Shown here: positions 28,697-41,551 of the stretch, piece by piece
Position numbering within the stretch: position 1 is the first letter of the stretch
How the letters are laid out: every line of letters starts with the position of its first letter
Source of the DNA: Trinickia soli
Lineage (GTDB): Bacteria; Pseudomonadota; Gammaproteobacteria; Burkholderiales; Burkholderiaceae
Reading direction: 5' to 3'
Assembly: GCF_002879855.1 (NCBI RefSeq)
Contig: NZ_PNYB01000006.1
Span: 213,936 to 277,935, forward strand
Length of the DNA stretch: 64,000 nt
Translations under genes and position numbers: made by a program
Notes under the pieces: generated by a model
Told to the model about the DNA's origin: nothing
Seen by the model: the letters and a program-made list of their open reading frames with translations, nothing else
Database searches by the model: none

Positions 28697-29992
28697 GTGG
28701 ATCAAATTCCCTTGTGGGCGCAAATCGGCGCCGTCTTCGTCCTCCTTCTCTGCTCCGGCTTTTTCTCGATCTCGGAGACGTCGATGATGGCGCTCAACCG
28801 CCATCGGCTGAAGTACCTTGCGGGCAAGGGCGCATTCGGCGCGCGCACGACGCAGGGCCTCCTGGCGCGACCCGATCAACTGCTTGGCGTTGTCCTGATC
28901 GGCAACAACCTGCTGAACACAATCATTCCGGTACTGACGACATCGATTGCACTGCGTACGTTCGGGCGCGATAACCTCGTCCTGTCGGTCGCGACGGGCA
29001 TCGTGGCGTTCCTCATCATCGTCTTCGCGGAAATCACGCCGAAGATCGTCGGCGCAACGTATCCGGAGAAGATCGCTCTGCCCGCCAGCGTTCTCATCGC
29101 ACCGCTGATGCGCCTTCTCAAACCCGTCGTCTGGTTCGTCAATCTGTTCTCGAACACGATCCTGCTTGCGCTGCGCATCAACACCAAAGGCGGCCGCGAC
29201 CAGCGGCTCAGCACCGAAGAGCTGCGCGCGATCGTGCTGGAATCGGGCAGCTTCATGCCCACCAAGCACCGCAGCATCCTCTTGAACCTGTTCGATCTGG
29301 AAAACATCTCCGTCGATGACGTCATGATTCCGCGCCGCCGGATCGAGTCGCTCGACTTCGACGCGCCGTTCGAGGACATCCTGCATCAGCTCGAAACGTG
29401 CTACCACAACAAGCTGATCGTCTATCAAGGGGACATCGATCGCGTGCTCGGCGTCCTGCACGTGCGCAAGACGCTGGCCGCCCTCCATAAGCAGGAACTG
29501 ACGCGAGAAACGCTGCAAGCGCTGCTGACCGATCCGTATTTCGTGCCGTCGGGCACGCCCGTGTTCCAGCAACTTCAATACTTTCAGGAAACGCGGCAAC
29601 GGACGGCGCTCGTCGTCAACGAGTACGGCGAACTGGAAGGGCTCGTCACGCCCGAAGACATTCTCGAAGAGCTGATCGGCGAGTTCACGACGTCGATTCC
29701 GCGCAGCGCGGGTTCGCGTACGGGCTGGACCGAGGGCGGCGAATGCATCGTCGCCGGCAGCATGCCGCTGCGCGAACTGAATCGCTGGCTGCAACTCACG
29801 CTGCCGACCGACGGCCCCAAAACGCTGAACGGCCTCATCCTCGAAACCCTCGCGGAAATCCCCGAAGGAGACGTCTGCCTGCAGATCGGCGACGTGCAAC
29901 TCGAAGTGCTGCAAAGCGACGACCAAGCCGTGCGGACGGTCAAGCTCTTCAAACCGCGCCCGCGCGCGACCGCCAAAGCTCCGCAGGCATAG
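28697..29992 (+). CDS. CNNM/CorC-type transporter-like protein (DUF21, CBS pair, CorC domain)
   Basis: 431 residues from a GTG start. The N-terminal DUF21 membrane domain has three to four helices (about 5-150), followed by a pair of CBS domains (about 200-325) and a C-terminal CorC/HlyC domain (about 340-425). Family members are linked to Mg2+/Co2+ export or resistance and are often annotated as haemolysin-like, although few are haemolysins. A TATATT -10-like box lies 37 bp upstream of the GTG. The pil genes follow 103 bp later. Confidence 0.92.
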   Translation: MDQIPLWAQIGAVFVLLLCSGFFSISETSMMALNRHRLKYLAGKGAFGARTTQGLLARPDQLLGVVLIGNNLLNTIIPVLTTSIALRTFGRDNLVLSVATGIVAFLIIVFAEITPKIVGATYPEKIALPASVLIAPLMRLLKPVVWFVNLFSNTILLALRINTKGGRDQRLSTEELRAIVLESGSFMPTKHRSILLNLFDLENISVDDVMIPRRRIESLDFDAPFEDILHQLETCYHNKLIVYQGDIDRVLGVLHVRKTLAALHKQELTRETLQALLTDPYFVPSGTPVFQQLQYFQETRQRTALVVNEYGELEGLVTPEDILEELIGEFTTSIPRSAGSRTGWTEGGECIVAGSMPLRELNRWLQLTLPTDGPKTLNGLILETLAEIPEGDVCLQIGDVQLEVLQSDDQAVRTVKLFKPRPRATAKAPQA

Positions 29993-30095
29993 CGCGCCAA
30001 GGTCGGCTTCGTTGGCCGACCGGCCAAATGGCGCGCCGTCCGCGCCCGAGCGATGATCGCCGTATCGCTTTTCGACGGCGCCATGCCGGTTGTCG

Positions 30096-31313
30096 ATGTC
30101 TACCTCTCCGTCGTTTTCACCACTCGTCGCTACGCAGTTGCCCGACGAGGGCCCCGCTGCCCGGCTGTTCGCGCAAACGCTCGACCAAGCGGCCCGACGC
30201 GCAGCCTCGGATATTCACGTCGAGCCCAGCGAGCACAGCTGGCGCATTCGGCTGCGAGTGGACGGCACACTGCATGAGCTGCCAAGTCCTCCCGCGCACC
30301 TGCGCGATGCATTCGTCACCCGGGTGAAGGTGCTCGCACGTCTGGATATTGCGGAACGACGCGTGCCGCAAGACGGCCGCCTGCGGCTTGCCGTGGCGCC
30401 CGGCAAGGTCGAGGACTATCGGGTCAGCGCGCTGCCGACCGTGCATGGCGAAAAGCTTGTGCTGCGTCGTCTCGAAGCGCTACCAGCCGACTTGTCGCTC
30501 GCGTCCCTGGGCTTCGATGCAGCGCAAACGCCGCTCGTCGAAGCGGCCGTACAGGCGCCGCATGGACTCATCCTCGTGACGGGGCCCACCGGCAGCGGCA
30601 AGACGCTTTCGCTCTACGCGTTCCTGCAAATGCTCAATCAAGGCTCTCGCAACATCTGCACCGTCGAAGACCCGGCGGAAATCGAGCTTGCAGGCGTCAA
30701 TCAGGTCAGCGTGCGCGAGAAGGCGGGACTGACGTTCGCAACCGCATTGCGCGCGCTGCTTCGCCAAGATCCCGATGTCATCATGATCGGCGAGATTCGC
30801 GACGCCGAAACGGCCGACGTCGCGCTGAAGGCGGCGCAAACCGGGCACCTCGTGTTGTCGACGCTGCACACGAACGACGCGCCTGGCGCAATTGCACGCC
30901 TGATCCACATCGGCGTGGCACCGTACAACCTCGCAGCGGCATTGCGTCTGATCACGGCGCAGCGGCTTCTTCGTCGGCTGTGCGCGCATTGTCGAACGCC
31001 GGCAGAACGCCCCTGCTTGGCGTCGATCGTGCCTACACCCACGGGCCAGCCCTCTGCCGCCTGGACACCGTACGCGGCTCGGGGGTGTCCGGCTTGTCAC
31101 GGCGTCGGGTACCGGGGGCGCATCGGCATTCACGAAGTCATGCCCGCATCCCGGAGCCTCTGCGAGCTGATCGGCGCTGGCGCAAGCATGCAGGCCATCA
31201 GGCGCCAGGCGCGAGCCGAGGGCGCCGCATCGCTGCGCGAAGCCGCGCTCGCGCGTGTACGCGAGGGCCTGACCAGCGTGGCAGAAGCCCTCGCCGCGAC
31301 GGACGACGCATGA
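30096..31313 (+). CDS. pilB: Type IV pilus/type II secretion assembly ATPase, short form
   Basis: 405 residues from the ATG at 30096 (a TTG at 30090 is in frame). Walker A GPTGSGKT, Asp box TVEDPAEIELAGVNQ, Walker B DPDVIMIGEIRDAETADVAL, His box LSTLHTND, and a tetracysteine zinc motif (CAHC and CPAC) are all present, so it should power pilin assembly. It is much shorter than typical PilB (about 560 residues), because it begins just before the ATPase N2 part (ASDIHVEPSE) and lacks the N-terminal MshEN domain. It overlaps pilC by ATGA. Confidence 0.92.
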   Translation: MSTSPSFSPLVATQLPDEGPAARLFAQTLDQAARRAASDIHVEPSEHSWRIRLRVDGTLHELPSPPAHLRDAFVTRVKVLARLDIAERRVPQDGRLRLAVAPGKVEDYRVSALPTVHGEKLVLRRLEALPADLSLASLGFDAAQTPLVEAAVQAPHGLILVTGPTGSGKTLSLYAFLQMLNQGSRNICTVEDPAEIELAGVNQVSVREKAGLTFATALRALLRQDPDVIMIGEIRDAETADVALKAAQTGHLVLSTLHTNDAPGAIARLIHIGVAPYNLAAALRLITAQRLLRRLCAHCRTPAERPCLASIVPTPTGQPSAAWTPYAARGCPACHGVGYRGRIGIHEVMPASRSLCELIGAGASMQAIRRQARAEGAASLREAALARVREGLTSVAEALAATDDA

Positions 31314-32581
31314 ATGCCATCGCACCGGCATCGGAAGGGCGCGCGCCAGCGTCCGTCCAATCGGGCGACTGCCCCGCCGCTTCGGCGCTCGATGATCGTC
31401 GCTTTCACTGGCGCGGCGTCACAGGCGAGGGCAGGCATCGAAGCGGCCGGCTCACCGCCCCCGACGCGGCAACGGCAAGCGCGCTGCTGCGCGCAGATGG
31501 CATCGTCGCGGCGGAACTCGACGAACGCGGGTTGGCCAAGCCCGCGCGCACAACGGCGCGCGAAGTGACAGCGTTCACACGGCAACTCGCCACCTTGCTG
31601 AGCGCGGGGCTCGCACTCGTGCAGGCGCTCGAACTGCTTGCGCGGTCTTCGTCGAACAGCGCCGTGCCGCGCGTCGCACTAGGCCTCGCTCGCCGCATCT
31701 CGGCCGGTCAACATTTCTCCGAGGCACTCTCGGCTTATCCGATGCAGTTCGACCGGCTCTACTGCGAGCTCGCAGCTATCGGCGAAGCCACGAGTACGCT
31801 GGCGAGCGCGCTCGCGCGGCTCGCCGATCAGCGCGAACGCGCCGCCGCCCAGCGCGCCAAGCTTCGCGCCGCGCTCGCCTACCCGTGCGCGGTGCTGTTG
31901 CTCGCCCTGGGCGTCACGGCGGCGCTGCTCGGGTTCGTCGTGCCTACGTTCGAGCAGGTGTTCGAGGGGTTCGGCGCAGCACTGCCTGCTCCCACTCGTG
32001 CGGTCATGGCGCTCTCCGACTTTATGCTGCGCTGGGGCCTGTTGCTGTTCGCCGTATCGGCTGCCAGCGCGCTCGTCGTCGCACGTCTCGTCCGCCACTG
32101 GCCACGTGCGCGCGCCGTACGCGATCGTCTGATGCTCGCAGTGCCCGTGGTCGGGCCGCTGGCGCGCGCTATCGCCGCGGCCCGCTGGTCGCGCGCATTG
32201 GGCACGCTGCTCGCGGCCGGTACGCCGCTCGCCGATGCCCTCGGCGCACTCGCGCACGTCGCCGGCAATACTGTCTTCGACGCGGCGAACGCGCAGATCG
32301 AGGCTCGGCTGCGGCGCGGCGAAGGACTCGCCTGCGCCATGCGGGCGGTCGGCTGCTTTCCCGCGGCGCTCGTCGAGCCGTTGGCAATCGCGGAGGAATC
32401 GAGCGCACTCGATGCCATGCTGCCCGATTGCGCGGCGCTCGCTGAGCGCGCGGTCGACGAGAAACTCGCACTCGCGTCAGCGTGTGCCGAGCCGATCGTC
32501 GTGCTCGTGCTCGGGCTCGCAATCGGCTCTCTCGTCGTCGCGCTTTATCTGCCAGTCATCGAACTGGGCAACGTGGTGTAG
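31310..32581 (+). CDS. pilC: Type IV pilus inner membrane platform protein PilC (T2SSF family)
   Basis: 423 residues. Two T2SSF repeats with three membrane helices are visible: TAFTRQLATLLSAGLALVQAL and later WSRALGTLLAAGTPLADALGAL, plus a hydrophobic C-terminal helix. It forms the platform that couples PilB to pilin extraction. The start at 31310 overlaps the pilB stop by 4 bp (ATGA). The longer frame beginning at 30980 is an out-of-frame overlap with pilB. Confidence 0.93.
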   Translation: MNAIAPASEGRAPASVQSGDCPAASALDDRRFHWRGVTGEGRHRSGRLTAPDAATASALLRADGIVAAELDERGLAKPARTTAREVTAFTRQLATLLSAGLALVQALELLARSSSNSAVPRVALGLARRISAGQHFSEALSAYPMQFDRLYCELAAIGEATSTLASALARLADQRERAAAQRAKLRAALAYPCAVLLLALGVTAALLGFVVPTFEQVFEGFGAALPAPTRAVMALSDFMLRWGLLLFAVSAASALVVARLVRHWPRARAVRDRLMLAVPVVGPLARAIAAARWSRALGTLLAAGTPLADALGALAHVAGNTVFDAANAQIEARLRRGEGLACAMRAVGCFPAALVEPLAIAEESSALDAMLPDCAALAERAVDEKLALASACAEPIVVLVLGLAIGSLVVALYLPVIELGNVV

Positions 32582-32582
32582 C

Positions 32583-33533
32583 ATGCCCCCCATTCGCCAT
32601 TCGGCCATGATCACGACTCCATCCGTGTACGCTCCACTTATCAGCGATCCATTCTCGCGACTGTCCCTGGGCATCGGCGCCACGTTCGGCGGACTGCCGC
32701 ACGCCTGGCAATTCGCCTTCGCGATCGTGTTCGGGCTGGTGATCGGCAGCTTCGTCAACGTCGTAGCGCATCGGCTGCCGATCATGCTCGAGCGCGCCTG
32801 GCGTCTCGAGATCGGCGAAGCCACTGGCGAGCCGGCGCCCGCGGACGAACTGCCGGCCCGCTACAACCTCTGCGTGCCGGGCAGCGCTTGTCCGCACTGC
32901 GGCCATACGCTGCGCGTCCATGAAAACATCCCCGTGCTCAGCTACCTACTGCTGCGCGGCCGATGCTCGGCGTGCGGGGCGCGCATCAGCGCTCTCTATC
33001 CGCTGGTCGAACTCGCGAGCGCCGCATTGGCGGCAGGGACGCTCGCGGCCTTCGGCCCGACCGGTACAAGCCTGGCCGCCTTCGGCCTTACCGCGACTTT
33101 GCTGGCGATGAGCGCAATCGATGCTCAGACCCGGCTGTTGCCCGATTCGCTCACGCTCCCGCTCTTGTGGGCAGGGCTCATCGTCAATTTCGACGATACC
33201 TTTGCAACGCTGCACGCGGCCGTCGCCGGTGCGATCGCCGGATACGTGTTTCTGTGGTCCATCTACTGGCTGTTCCGGTTCGCACGCGGGGTCGAGGGGA
33301 TGGGCTACGGCGACTTCAAGCTGCTTGCGGCACTCGGCGCGTGGCTTGGATGGGCTGCGCTGCCGCAAATCGTGCTCATCGCCGCCGTGACGGGCGCGCT
33401 CGCCGGCCTTATCGCGATGTGGTCAGGTCGTCTCCGGTTCGACGAGCCGCTGCCGTTCGGTCCCTTTCTCGCGCTCGGCGGAGCAGTGACGCTGTTTAGC
33501 GGCGCCTCGGGCTTTCATCTGCTGGGAGGCTGA
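32583..33533 (+). CDS. pilD: Prepilin peptidase/N-methyltransferase
   Basis: 316 residues with about eight membrane helices. It cleaves and N-methylates prepilins. The cytoplasmic zinc motif has Cys103, Cys106, Cys128 and Cys131 (CPHC and CSAC), and the two aspartates of this aspartyl protease lie in [12 protein letters not shown] and [14 protein letters not shown]. It starts 1 bp after the pilC stop; a second ATG at 32607 is also possible. coaE follows after 4 bp. Confidence 0.95.
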   Translation: MPPIRHSAMITTPSVYAPLISDPFSRLSLGIGATFGGLPHAWQFAFAIVFGLVIGSFVNVVAHRLPIMLERAWRLEIGEATGEPAPADELPARYNLCVPGSACPHCGHTLRVHENIPVLSYLLLRGRCSACGARISALYPLVELASAALAAGTLAAFGPTGTSLAAFGLTATLLAMSAIDAQTRLLPDSLTLPLLWAGLIVNFDDTFATLHAAVAGAIAGYVFLWSIYWLFRFARGVEGMGYGDFKLLAALGAWLGWAALPQIVLIAAVTGALAGLIAMWSGRLRFDEPLPFGPFLALGGAVTLFSGASGFHLLGG

Positions 33534-33537
33534 CGAC

Positions 33538-34149
33538 ATGTTCGCCGTGGGGCTCACAGGAGGGATCGGCAGCGGCAAGACGACCGTTGCCGATCTGTTC
33601 GCCACGCACGGCGTCGCGATCGTCGACACCGACGTCATCGCGCATCGCATCACGGCGCCTGGGGGCGCCGCCATGCCGCTGATCGCGCAGGCGTTCGGCC
33701 CTCAATTCGTCGCACCGGACGGCTCGCTCGATCGTGCCAGGATGCGGGCGCTCGTGTTTTCCGACGATGCGGCCAGAGCGCGACTCGAGGCGATCACGCA
33801 TCCGCTCATTCGCGCAGAGACCGAACGCGAGCGCGAGGCGTCGGCCGGCCCATACGTGGTGATCGTCGTGCCGCTGCTCGTCGAATCGGGCACGTGGAAG
33901 TCGCGCGTCGAACGCGTACTTGTGGTCGATTGCAGCGTCGAGACGCAGATCGCCCGCGTCATGCGGCGAAACGCGTTCTCGCGCGAGCAGGTGCTGGCGA
34001 TCATCGCGCGGCAAGCCACTCGCGATGAGCGGCTCGCCGCAGCGGACGATGTCATCGTCAACGACAACGCGCCGCTCGAACAATTGACGCAGCAGGTACA
34101 ACGCTTGCACCAACGCTATCTGGCGCTTGCAGGGGCGGGCCGCGCATGA
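33538..34149 (+). CDS. coaE: Dephospho-CoA kinase
   Basis: 203 residues. P-loop [17 protein letters not shown] at the N-terminus; the acceptor region [11 protein letters not shown] and [20 protein letters not shown] match CoaE. It phosphorylates dephospho-CoA in the last step of coenzyme A synthesis. It sits directly after pilD, the conserved pilD-coaE-zapD-yacG order, with a small 4-bp gap. Confidence 0.97.
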   Translation: MFAVGLTGGIGSGKTTVADLFATHGVAIVDTDVIAHRITAPGGAAMPLIAQAFGPQFVAPDGSLDRARMRALVFSDDAARARLEAITHPLIRAETEREREASAGPYVVIVVPLLVESGTWKSRVERVLVVDCSVETQIARVMRRNAFSREQVLAIIARQATRDERLAAADDVIVNDNAPLEQLTQQVQRLHQRYLALAGAGRA

Positions 34150-34271
34150 ATGGTCACCTGCGCAACGCGCACCGAAACCCTCGATGTGGAATTGTCGGCC
34201 GGAATAAGCCTGCCCGTTCCCCAAAATCGTCGTTTCGTACGAAAAGCAGTAAAAAGTGCCCGATTCCGCGA

Positions 34272-35098
<827 letters not shown>

Positions 35099-35101
35099 AC
35101 A

Positions 35102-35293
35102 ATGGTTACCGTCGTCAAATGCCCGACCTGCGGCAAAGATGTCCGTTGGACACCCGAAAATCGCTTTCGGCCGTTTTGCTCCGAACGTTGCAAGCAGGTC
35201 GATCTGGGCGCGTGGGCGAGTGAGAAATACCGGATCGGCGGCGCCGACGAAGAGCCGCCGTCGGATGACGACAAGCACGGCGATCTGAATTGA
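35102..35293 (+). CDS. yacG: DNA gyrase inhibitor YacG
   Basis: 63 residues. A zinc-binding pattern CPTCGKDV...FCSERCK gives four cysteines, and an acidic tail ([12 protein letters not shown]) follows. In E. coli YacG binds gyrase B and inhibits DNA binding. It starts 3 bp after the zapD stop, so the two are likely cotranslated. Confidence 0.95.
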   Translation: MVTVVKCPTCGKDVRWTPENRFRPFCSERCKQVDLGAWASEKYRIGGADEEPPSDDDKHGDLN

Positions 35294-35342
35294 TCTGATC
35301 CTGCGGGCGTCGAATGCAAGGCCGGGCGGTGCCGAGCCGGCC

Positions 35343-35780
35343 TCAATCCGCCGCGAGCAGGTCCAGCACCGGGATGGCAGCGGGCAACAACGGCGCAACC
35401 CGCACCGGCAGGTGCTCCCAGCTGAACGCCTGGCCCTCTTTGCCATGGGGCTCGCCGGTCCACGCCGTCACCTTGCAGAAGTACAGCCGTACGTACGCGT
35501 GCGGATAATCATGCTCGAGCGTGTGCCAGCGGTGGCAGGCGGTGATGACGACGCCAAGTTCCTCATGCAACTCTCGGGCAAGCGCGGCTTCGACTGTCTC
35601 GCCGGGCTCGAGTTTGCCGCCAGGAAACTCCCAGTAACCTTCGTACGGTTTACCGGCAGGCCGCTGTGCGAGCAGGTAGCGTCCATCGGACTGCACCATG
35701 ACGCCGACGGCGACCTCTGTCACGGGTCGGCCCGTCGGTGAGCGATCGACCGCTTGCACGTCGTTTTGAGCCGCCGTCAT
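35343..35780 (-). CDS. mutT: 8-oxo-dGTP diphosphatase MutT (Nudix)
   Basis: 145 residues. The Nudix box [24 protein letters not shown] is complete (G5ExxxREL-xEE-xG pattern), preceded by the MutT-like [18 protein letters not shown]. It hydrolyses oxidised dGTP to protect against A:T to C:G transversions. The start at 35780 overlaps the stop of the DUF815 gene by 4 bp, and the genes are on the same strand. Confidence 0.94.
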   Translation of the reverse strand: MTAAQNDVQAVDRSPTGRPVTEVAVGVMVQSDGRYLLAQRPAGKPYEGYWEFPGGKLEPGETVEAALARELHEELGVVITACHRWHTLEHDYPHAYVRLYFCKVTAWTGEPHGKEGQAFSWEHLPVRVAPLLPAAIPVLDLLAAD

Positions 35781-36646
35781 GCTTGCGCCCTACGGCCAGA
35801 CCAGTCGCGGGCGAATTGCCATGCCACGCGACCCGAACGCGACCCGCGTTCGAGCGCCCAGACGAGCGCATCGCCGCGAGCGCTGGCGATATTGTCGTCG
35901 CTGCAGCCGAAATGCCGGAGCCAGTGGCCGACGATCGTCAGGTAGTCGTCTTGCTTGAACGGGTAGAAGCTCACCCAGAGCCCGAACCGCTCCGAGAGCG
36001 AAATCTTTTCTTCGACGACTTCGCCCGGATGGATTTCACCGTCCGACGTGTGCTTGTACGTCTCGTTGTCGCTCATGTACTCGGGCAACAAATGGCGCCG
36101 ATTCGACGTCGCGTAAATGAGGATGTTGTCGGATTGCGCCGAGACGGAGCCGTCGAGCGCGACCTTCAATGCCTTGTAGCCCGACTCCCCCTCTTCGAAC
36201 GACAGATCGTCGCAAAACACGATGAACCGCTCGGGCCGCGAGGCGATGAGCTCTGTGATGTCGCCGAGATCGTGCAGGTCGTCTTTGTCGACTTCGATCA
36301 GGCGCAGGCCGTTTTTCGAATATGCATTGAGGCACGCCTTGATCAGCGACGACTTTCCCGTCCCGCGCGCACCGGTCAGCAGCACGTTATTGGCGGGCTG
36401 GTTATTCACGAACTGCCGCGTGTTCTGTTCGATCAAGCCCTTTTGACGGTCGATGTTTTGCAAGTCCGCCAGCGTGATCGAGGAAATAGCCGGGACCGGC
36501 TGCAGATAGCCACGCCCTTGGCGCTTGCGCCAACGAAAGGCCACGGAGGCAGACCAGTCGACGTTCGGCGCAGCCGGCGGCAGCACCGCTTCGAGACGGC
36601 CGAGCAGCGCTTCGGCGCGGGTCAGAAACTGTTCGAGTTTGTCCAT
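35777..36646 (-). CDS. DUF815-family P-loop ATPase
   Basis: 289 residues. Walker A is [15 protein letters not shown] (about residues 90-105) and Walker B-like [16 protein letters not shown] follows, then [12 protein letters not shown] as the sensor-like stretch, an AAA+ arrangement. A short coiled N-terminal region precedes it. The family is common in proteobacteria, but its function is not established. It overlaps mutT by 4 bp and lies downstream of argJ (97-bp gap), on the same strand. Confidence 0.9.
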   Translation of the reverse strand: MDKLEQFLTRAEALLGRLEAVLPPAAPNVDWSASVAFRWRKRQGRGYLQPVPAISSITLADLQNIDRQKGLIEQNTRQFVNNQPANNVLLTGARGTGKSSLIKACLNAYSKNGLRLIEVDKDDLHDLGDITELIASRPERFIVFCDDLSFEEGESGYKALKVALDGSVSAQSDNILIYATSNRRHLLPEYMSDNETYKHTSDGEIHPGEVVEEKISLSERFGLWVSFYPFKQDDYLTIVGHWLRHFGCSDDNIASARGDALVWALERGSRSGRVAWQFARDWSGRRAQA

Positions 36647-36743
36647 GAACGATGGGGAGCGTGGTGCGCCACATCACACGGTGCGGCGCGTTCGTGGAAG
36701 ACAGAAAGCGCGGCGGGCCGCCCTGACGCGGGCCGCCCGTACT

Positions 36744-37985
36744 TTAGGAGCGGTAATCGGCGTTGATGGACACGTAATCGTGCGACAGGTCGCACGTCCA
36801 GATCGTCGCCTGCGCCGAGCCGCGCCCGAGCTGCACGCGAATCGTGATCTCGCTCTCCTTCATGACGCGCTGGCCGTCCTCTTCCCGGTAAGCCGGATGG
36901 CGCCCGCCCTTCGTAGCAACGTGGACATCGCCGAGGTAAAGCTCGATCTTCGCCACATCGAGGTCGGCGATGCCCGCATAACCGATCGCGGCCAGGATGC
37001 GGCCGAGGTTCGGATCGGACGCGTAGAAGGCCGTCTTGACGAGCGGCGAATGGCCGATCGCATAGGCGATTTGGCGGCACTCGCCTTCGTTCGCCCCGCC
37101 TTCGACCTGCACCGTCATGAACTTCGTCGCACCTTCGCCGTCACGCACGATCAACTGCGCAAGCGTCTGCGCAAGCGCAACGACAGCCTCGCGCAACGCT
37201 GCGTACGCGGGCGTATTGGTCGACGTAACCGCCGGTAGGCTCGATTTGCCGGTGGCGATCAACATGAAGGAATCGTTCGTCGACGTATCGCCGTCGATCG
37301 TGATGCAGTTGAACGAGCGGTCCGCGACGTCTTTGACGAGTGCATCGAGCACGTCTTGCGCAACCGCAGCGTCGAACGCGAGGAAGCCGAGCATCGTCGC
37401 CATATTCGGCTTGATCATGCCGGCGCCCTTGCTGATGCCCGTGAGCGTAACGGTATGACCGTCGATCGTCACCTGCCTGGACGCCGCTTTCGGCAGCGTG
37501 TCGGTCGTCATGATCGCCTGGGCCGCCTCGAACCAGTGCGCGGCCGCGCGGCACTCCAGCGCCGCGGGCAGCCCCGCCTTGAGCCGGTCGATCGGCAGCG
37601 GCTCGAGAATCACGCCCGTCGAAAACGGCAGCACCTGCTCTGGCGCGATGCCGGCCAGACGCGCGAGTTCCGTGCAAGTCTCGCGCGCATGCGCGAGGCC
37701 CGACTCGCCCGTACCGGCGTTTGCATTGCCCGTATTGACGACCAGCGCGCGAATGCCCTTGCCGCCCTCGCGCACCTTCGCCAAATGCTCTCGGCAAACG
37801 GTGACGGGTGCGGCGCAAAAGCGGTTCGACGTAAAGACGCCCGCTACCGTCGCCCCCTCGTCGAGCGAAATCACGAGCACGTCCTTGCGGTTCGGCTTGC
37901 GGATATTCGCCTCGGCATAGCCCAGCGCCACACCGGCGACGGGATGAAGTTGCGCGGGATCGATCGAAGGAAAATTGACAGCCAT
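36744..37985 (-). CDS. argJ: Bifunctional ornithine acetyltransferase/N-acetylglutamate synthase
   Basis: 413 residues, canonical length. It transfers acetyl between N-acetylornithine and glutamate (and can make N-acetylglutamate), in arginine synthesis. ArgJ is a self-cleaving Ntn-type enzyme; the cleavage site lies before the Thr in [15 protein letters not shown], which becomes the nucleophile of the beta chain. It begins 14 bp after the secA stop, on the same strand. Confidence 0.96.
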   Translation of the reverse strand: MAVNFPSIDPAQLHPVAGVALGYAEANIRKPNRKDVLVISLDEGATVAGVFTSNRFCAAPVTVCREHLAKVREGGKGIRALVVNTGNANAGTGESGLAHARETCTELARLAGIAPEQVLPFSTGVILEPLPIDRLKAGLPAALECRAAAHWFEAAQAIMTTDTLPKAASRQVTIDGHTVTLTGISKGAGMIKPNMATMLGFLAFDAAVAQDVLDALVKDVADRSFNCITIDGDTSTNDSFMLIATGKSSLPAVTSTNTPAYAALREAVVALAQTLAQLIVRDGEGATKFMTVQVEGGANEGECRQIAYAIGHSPLVKTAFYASDPNLGRILAAIGYAGIADLDVAKIELYLGDVHVATKGGRHPAYREEDGQRVMKESEITIRVQLGRGSAQATIWTCDLSHDYVSINADYRS

Positions 37986-37999
37986 GGTCGCGAATCCGA

Positions 38000-40819
<2,820 letters not shown>

Positions 40820-40936
40820 CGGGTCGAGTATGCGTCGCGGCTTCGGCCAAGCGCCCGCGCGGCTTGTACGGCCACGGCGGACGCCGGGTTTCGGAGGGCC
40901 TCGGCGGCTTATTCCATGTGTGAATTCGAATCGCGC

Positions 40937-40942
40937 ATTTTA
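40937..40942 (-). promoter_or_regulatory. -10-like element upstream of secA
   Basis: On the minus strand TAAAAT, 118 bp before the secA ATG, in the secA-dciA divergent gap. A good -35 at 16-18 bp is not visible. Confidence 0.35.
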
Positions 40943-40987
40943 GCACGCGAGCCTTAATGTACCGTGTCGACCGGCGCCCCGGCGAAC

Positions 40988-41016
40988 CTGCCAATGCCCG
41001 CCCGCAGCCGGTACAA
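40988..41016 (+). promoter_or_regulatory. Promoter directly at the dciA-like start codon
   Basis: CTGCCA (40988-40993) and TACAAT (41011-41016) are spaced by 17 bp. The ATG of the DUF721 gene at 41024 lies only 7 bp after the -10 box, so transcription would begin at or next to the start codon. Confidence 0.55.
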
Positions 41017-41023
41017 TCGCGCC

Positions 41024-41509
41024 ATGAACCGTTTTTCGTCTTTTTCGAAGTTTGCTTCGGCGCGTCGGCCGCAGCCGGTCGCCGAAGTTCTCGGGCGCAC
41101 CGATGCGTTCGCCGCGCTGCGCGCGGGCGTCGAGCAGATCGCCGCGCTCGAGCGCGATCTCGCGCAGCTTTTGCCCGACTATCTCGCCTCGAACGTCGAA
41201 CCCGGCTTCATCAAGGACGGCACGCTGACGCTGTTCGCCGCGCACGGCGCGTTGGCAGCACGGCTGCGGCAGGTGCAGGATCGGCTGCTGTCGTCGCTGC
41301 AGCAACGCGGTTGGCCGGTGCGCACGCTCGCCGTCAAGATTCGCCTGCGCGACGTGCAGGAACCGCCGGCGCCCAAACAAGCGCGGATGTCCCCGGCGGG
41401 CGCCGCTGCATTGCAGGCGCTTAGCCGCTCGCTGCCGCCTTCGCCCCTGCAGGCAGCGCTCGCCACGATGGCCGAGCGACACGGGAAATCCACAGATCAA
41501 AAAAAATGA
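41024..41509 (+). CDS. DUF721 family protein, DciA-like
   Basis: 161 residues. The DUF721 core (PVAEVLGRTDAFAALRAGVEQIAALERDL and LTLFAAHGALAARLRQVQDRLL) resembles DciA, the ancestral loader of replicative helicase DnaB in bacteria without DnaC; helicase loading here is inferred. I chose the ATG at 41024, since the upstream frame to 40964 is not family-like. No Shine-Dalgarno sequence is visible. Its stop codon lies inside the stem of the terminator shared with lpxC. Confidence 0.88.
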   Translation: MNRFSSFSKFASARRPQPVAEVLGRTDAFAALRAGVEQIAALERDLAQLLPDYLASNVEPGFIKDGTLTLFAAHGALAARLRQVQDRLLSSLQQRGWPVRTLAVKIRLRDVQEPPAPKQARMSPAGAAALQALSRSLPPSPLQAALATMAERHGKSTDQKK

Positions 41510-41532
41510 GCGGCCTCAAAGCCGCTCATTTT
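41499..41532. terminator. Shared bidirectional terminator of the dciA-like gene and lpxC
   Basis: Stem AATGAGCGGC / GCCGCTCATT (10 bp), loop CTCAAA. On the minus strand it ends in a run of eight T (strong lpxC terminator), on the plus strand in TTTT only. The left arm includes the TGA stop codon of the plus-strand gene. Confidence 0.88.
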
Positions 41533-41551
41533 GACAATCGTTGCCGGTAGG

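Noticed and set aside
28697..29992. Haemolysin annotation for the CorC/HlyC-type protein
   Set aside because: The domain order DUF21-CBS-CorC fits a divalent cation transporter-like protein; no toxin features.
36700..36735. GC-rich repeated GCGGGCCGCCC near the DUF815-argJ gap
   Set aside because: Short, low-complexity and without a U tract; likely a by-product of GC bias and not a supported terminator.
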